Virus record (IMG/VR): IMGVR_UViG_3300020180_000015
Span: 1-64,000 of that record
From: a virus
Length of the DNA: 64,000 nt
Reading direction: 5' to 3' (one strand)
Shown piece by piece: positions 63,404-64,000 of the stretch (its first letter is position 1; each line of letters opens with the position of its first letter). Both the position numbers and the translations under genes were made by a program. The notes beneath the pieces are model-generated. The model did no database searches. It saw only the letters and a list, made by a program, of their open reading frames with translations, and had not been told where the DNA came from.

Positions 63404-63871
63404 ATGCCTGATACAGGATGGCTTTGGGCACCGACTCATATCAGTGCGACGACGCTAGTCGGCACATCAACAAACGACATCGGCAACTATACGCGACAGT
63501 CGGATATGTCCGTCGGTAGGGATTGGCTACGCCCCGGCAACGCGGCGGACTTGATCGATGACGACGGCGAGGTTGTCGACGGCACGAACGGGTATCGGTT
63601 CGGTTACGGCGGGGCGGCGATCAAGTGGTCGCTTCACCTGCTCACGCCGAAGATGGTCGCGTATGTCTTAAGCACAAACTTTCCCGGCGGCGTGTGGTCA
63701 CACCCTGCAACGATTGCCGTGCCGTTCAGTCGATCCATCGGCGCATCGGCTAAGTATTACCAGTGCATCGCCACACGCACAAAGTTCAGCGAAGCCGAAC
63801 TCGTGGCGGGCGGTTTGGATGCGTGGGTTATCGAATTTAGCGACGTGGGTGAGATCGCAGCGCCGCCATAA
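63404..63871 (+). CDS. Hypothetical tail protein, 155 aa
   Basis: MPDTGWLWAPTHISATTLVG begins just after the terminator. Beta-rich with aromatics (DMSVGRDWLRPGNAADLIDDDGEVVDGTNGYRFGYGGAAIKWSLHLL). The position after the tape measure suggests a distal-tail or baseplate component. The family is not recognised. Its GGAGG ribosome site is sequestered in the hairpin, so read-through transcripts should be poorly translated. Confidence 0.6.
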   Translation: MPDTGWLWAPTHISATTLVGTSTNDIGNYTRQSDMSVGRDWLRPGNAADLIDDDGEVVDGTNGYRFGYGGAAIKWSLHLLTPKMVAYVLSTNFPGGVWSHPATIAVPFSRSIGASAKYYQCIATRTKFSEAELVAGGLDAWVIEFSDVGEIAAPP

Positions 63872-63924
63872 GCAGTTCTTATGTCGGGACGGCTGATTAA
63901 ATTGGCGATTCTAGGGGGGTGATT

Positions 63925-64000
63925 ATGGAACAGGGCATCACAGACGCACTTCGACACGCAGCGGCGAATTTCAGGCGGGTACTGCCGCAGCACGGGCTAT
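63925..64000 (+). CDS. Partial gene at window edge
   Basis: ATG 63925 behind AGGGGGGTGATT reads MEQGITDALRHAAANFRRVL and runs off the window. Helical start; no family can be named from 25 residues. Confidence 0.6.
   Translation, partial: MEQGITDALRHAAANFRRVLPQHGL

Noticed and set aside
1-64000. Integrase, transposase, lysis genes, DNA polymerase
   Set aside because: I looked for their characteristic motifs and did not find them in this window; they may lie outside it.

Overview
The window looks like part of a large tailed double-stranded DNA phage genome or prophage/phage-plasmid. It carries a terminase, portal, HK97-type capsid, tail tube, tape measure, its own replisome parts and many small orphan genes. 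Starts have Shine-Dalgarno sequences and promoters match the bacterial sigma70 consensus (TTGACA/TTGACT, 16-18 bp, TATAAT), so the host is bacterial. Host phylum cannot be told from the sequence alone. No integrase, lysis gene, DNA polymerase, tRNA or rRNA was found in these 64 kb.

Left arm (1-25.6 kb, almost all minus strand). Bases 1-8 kb hold small accessory genes. Most have the same leader: a GCCCC/GGGGC hairpin ending a few bases before the start codon. They include four Ala-rich paralogues, one frameshifted. Bases 8-25.6 kb are a replication and DNA-modification block: SF2 helicase, sliding clamp (dnaN), SPPY methyltransferase, DnaB-type helicase, replication initiator with an internal iteron cluster (likely origin), HTH regulator, dUTPase, and five overlapping DNA methyltransferase genes. 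Several methyltransferases end in peptides resembling sliding-clamp-binding motifs.

Centre (25.6-38.3 kb). A divergent control region (25.6-26.0 kb) faces a plus-strand operon of a winged-helix protein, a ParM-like actin and a ParR-like adaptor, with repeated CTGTAAGAC half-sites between the last two. Then come two minus-strand genes, a small membrane protein, a DUF3102-like protein, a DUF932-like protein, a MarR regulator with a nearby palindrome, a HAD phosphatase, an XF1762-type protein and a ParB-like/methyltransferase fusion.

Right arm (38.3-64 kb, plus strand) is the virion block: small and large terminase, two helical proteins of unknown role, a portal fused to a 2H phosphoesterase domain, a MuF-like head protein, a single protease-scaffold-major capsid polypeptide, possible decoration proteins, connector, neck genes, major tail protein, a likely tail-assembly chaperone pair with a -1 slippery heptamer, and the tape measure. 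Promoters with a CGTGYCT-type upstream element, several with the -10 inside a terminator hairpin loop, separate small units. A cassette with conserved ends and variable body is repeated three times near the tail genes, with a diverged promoter/gene relative near 48.2 kb. A near-perfect 23-bp palindrome (arms AAATTCGACAA/TTGTCGAATTT) occurs at least six times at 5-10 kb intervals, mostly at gene or domain boundaries.
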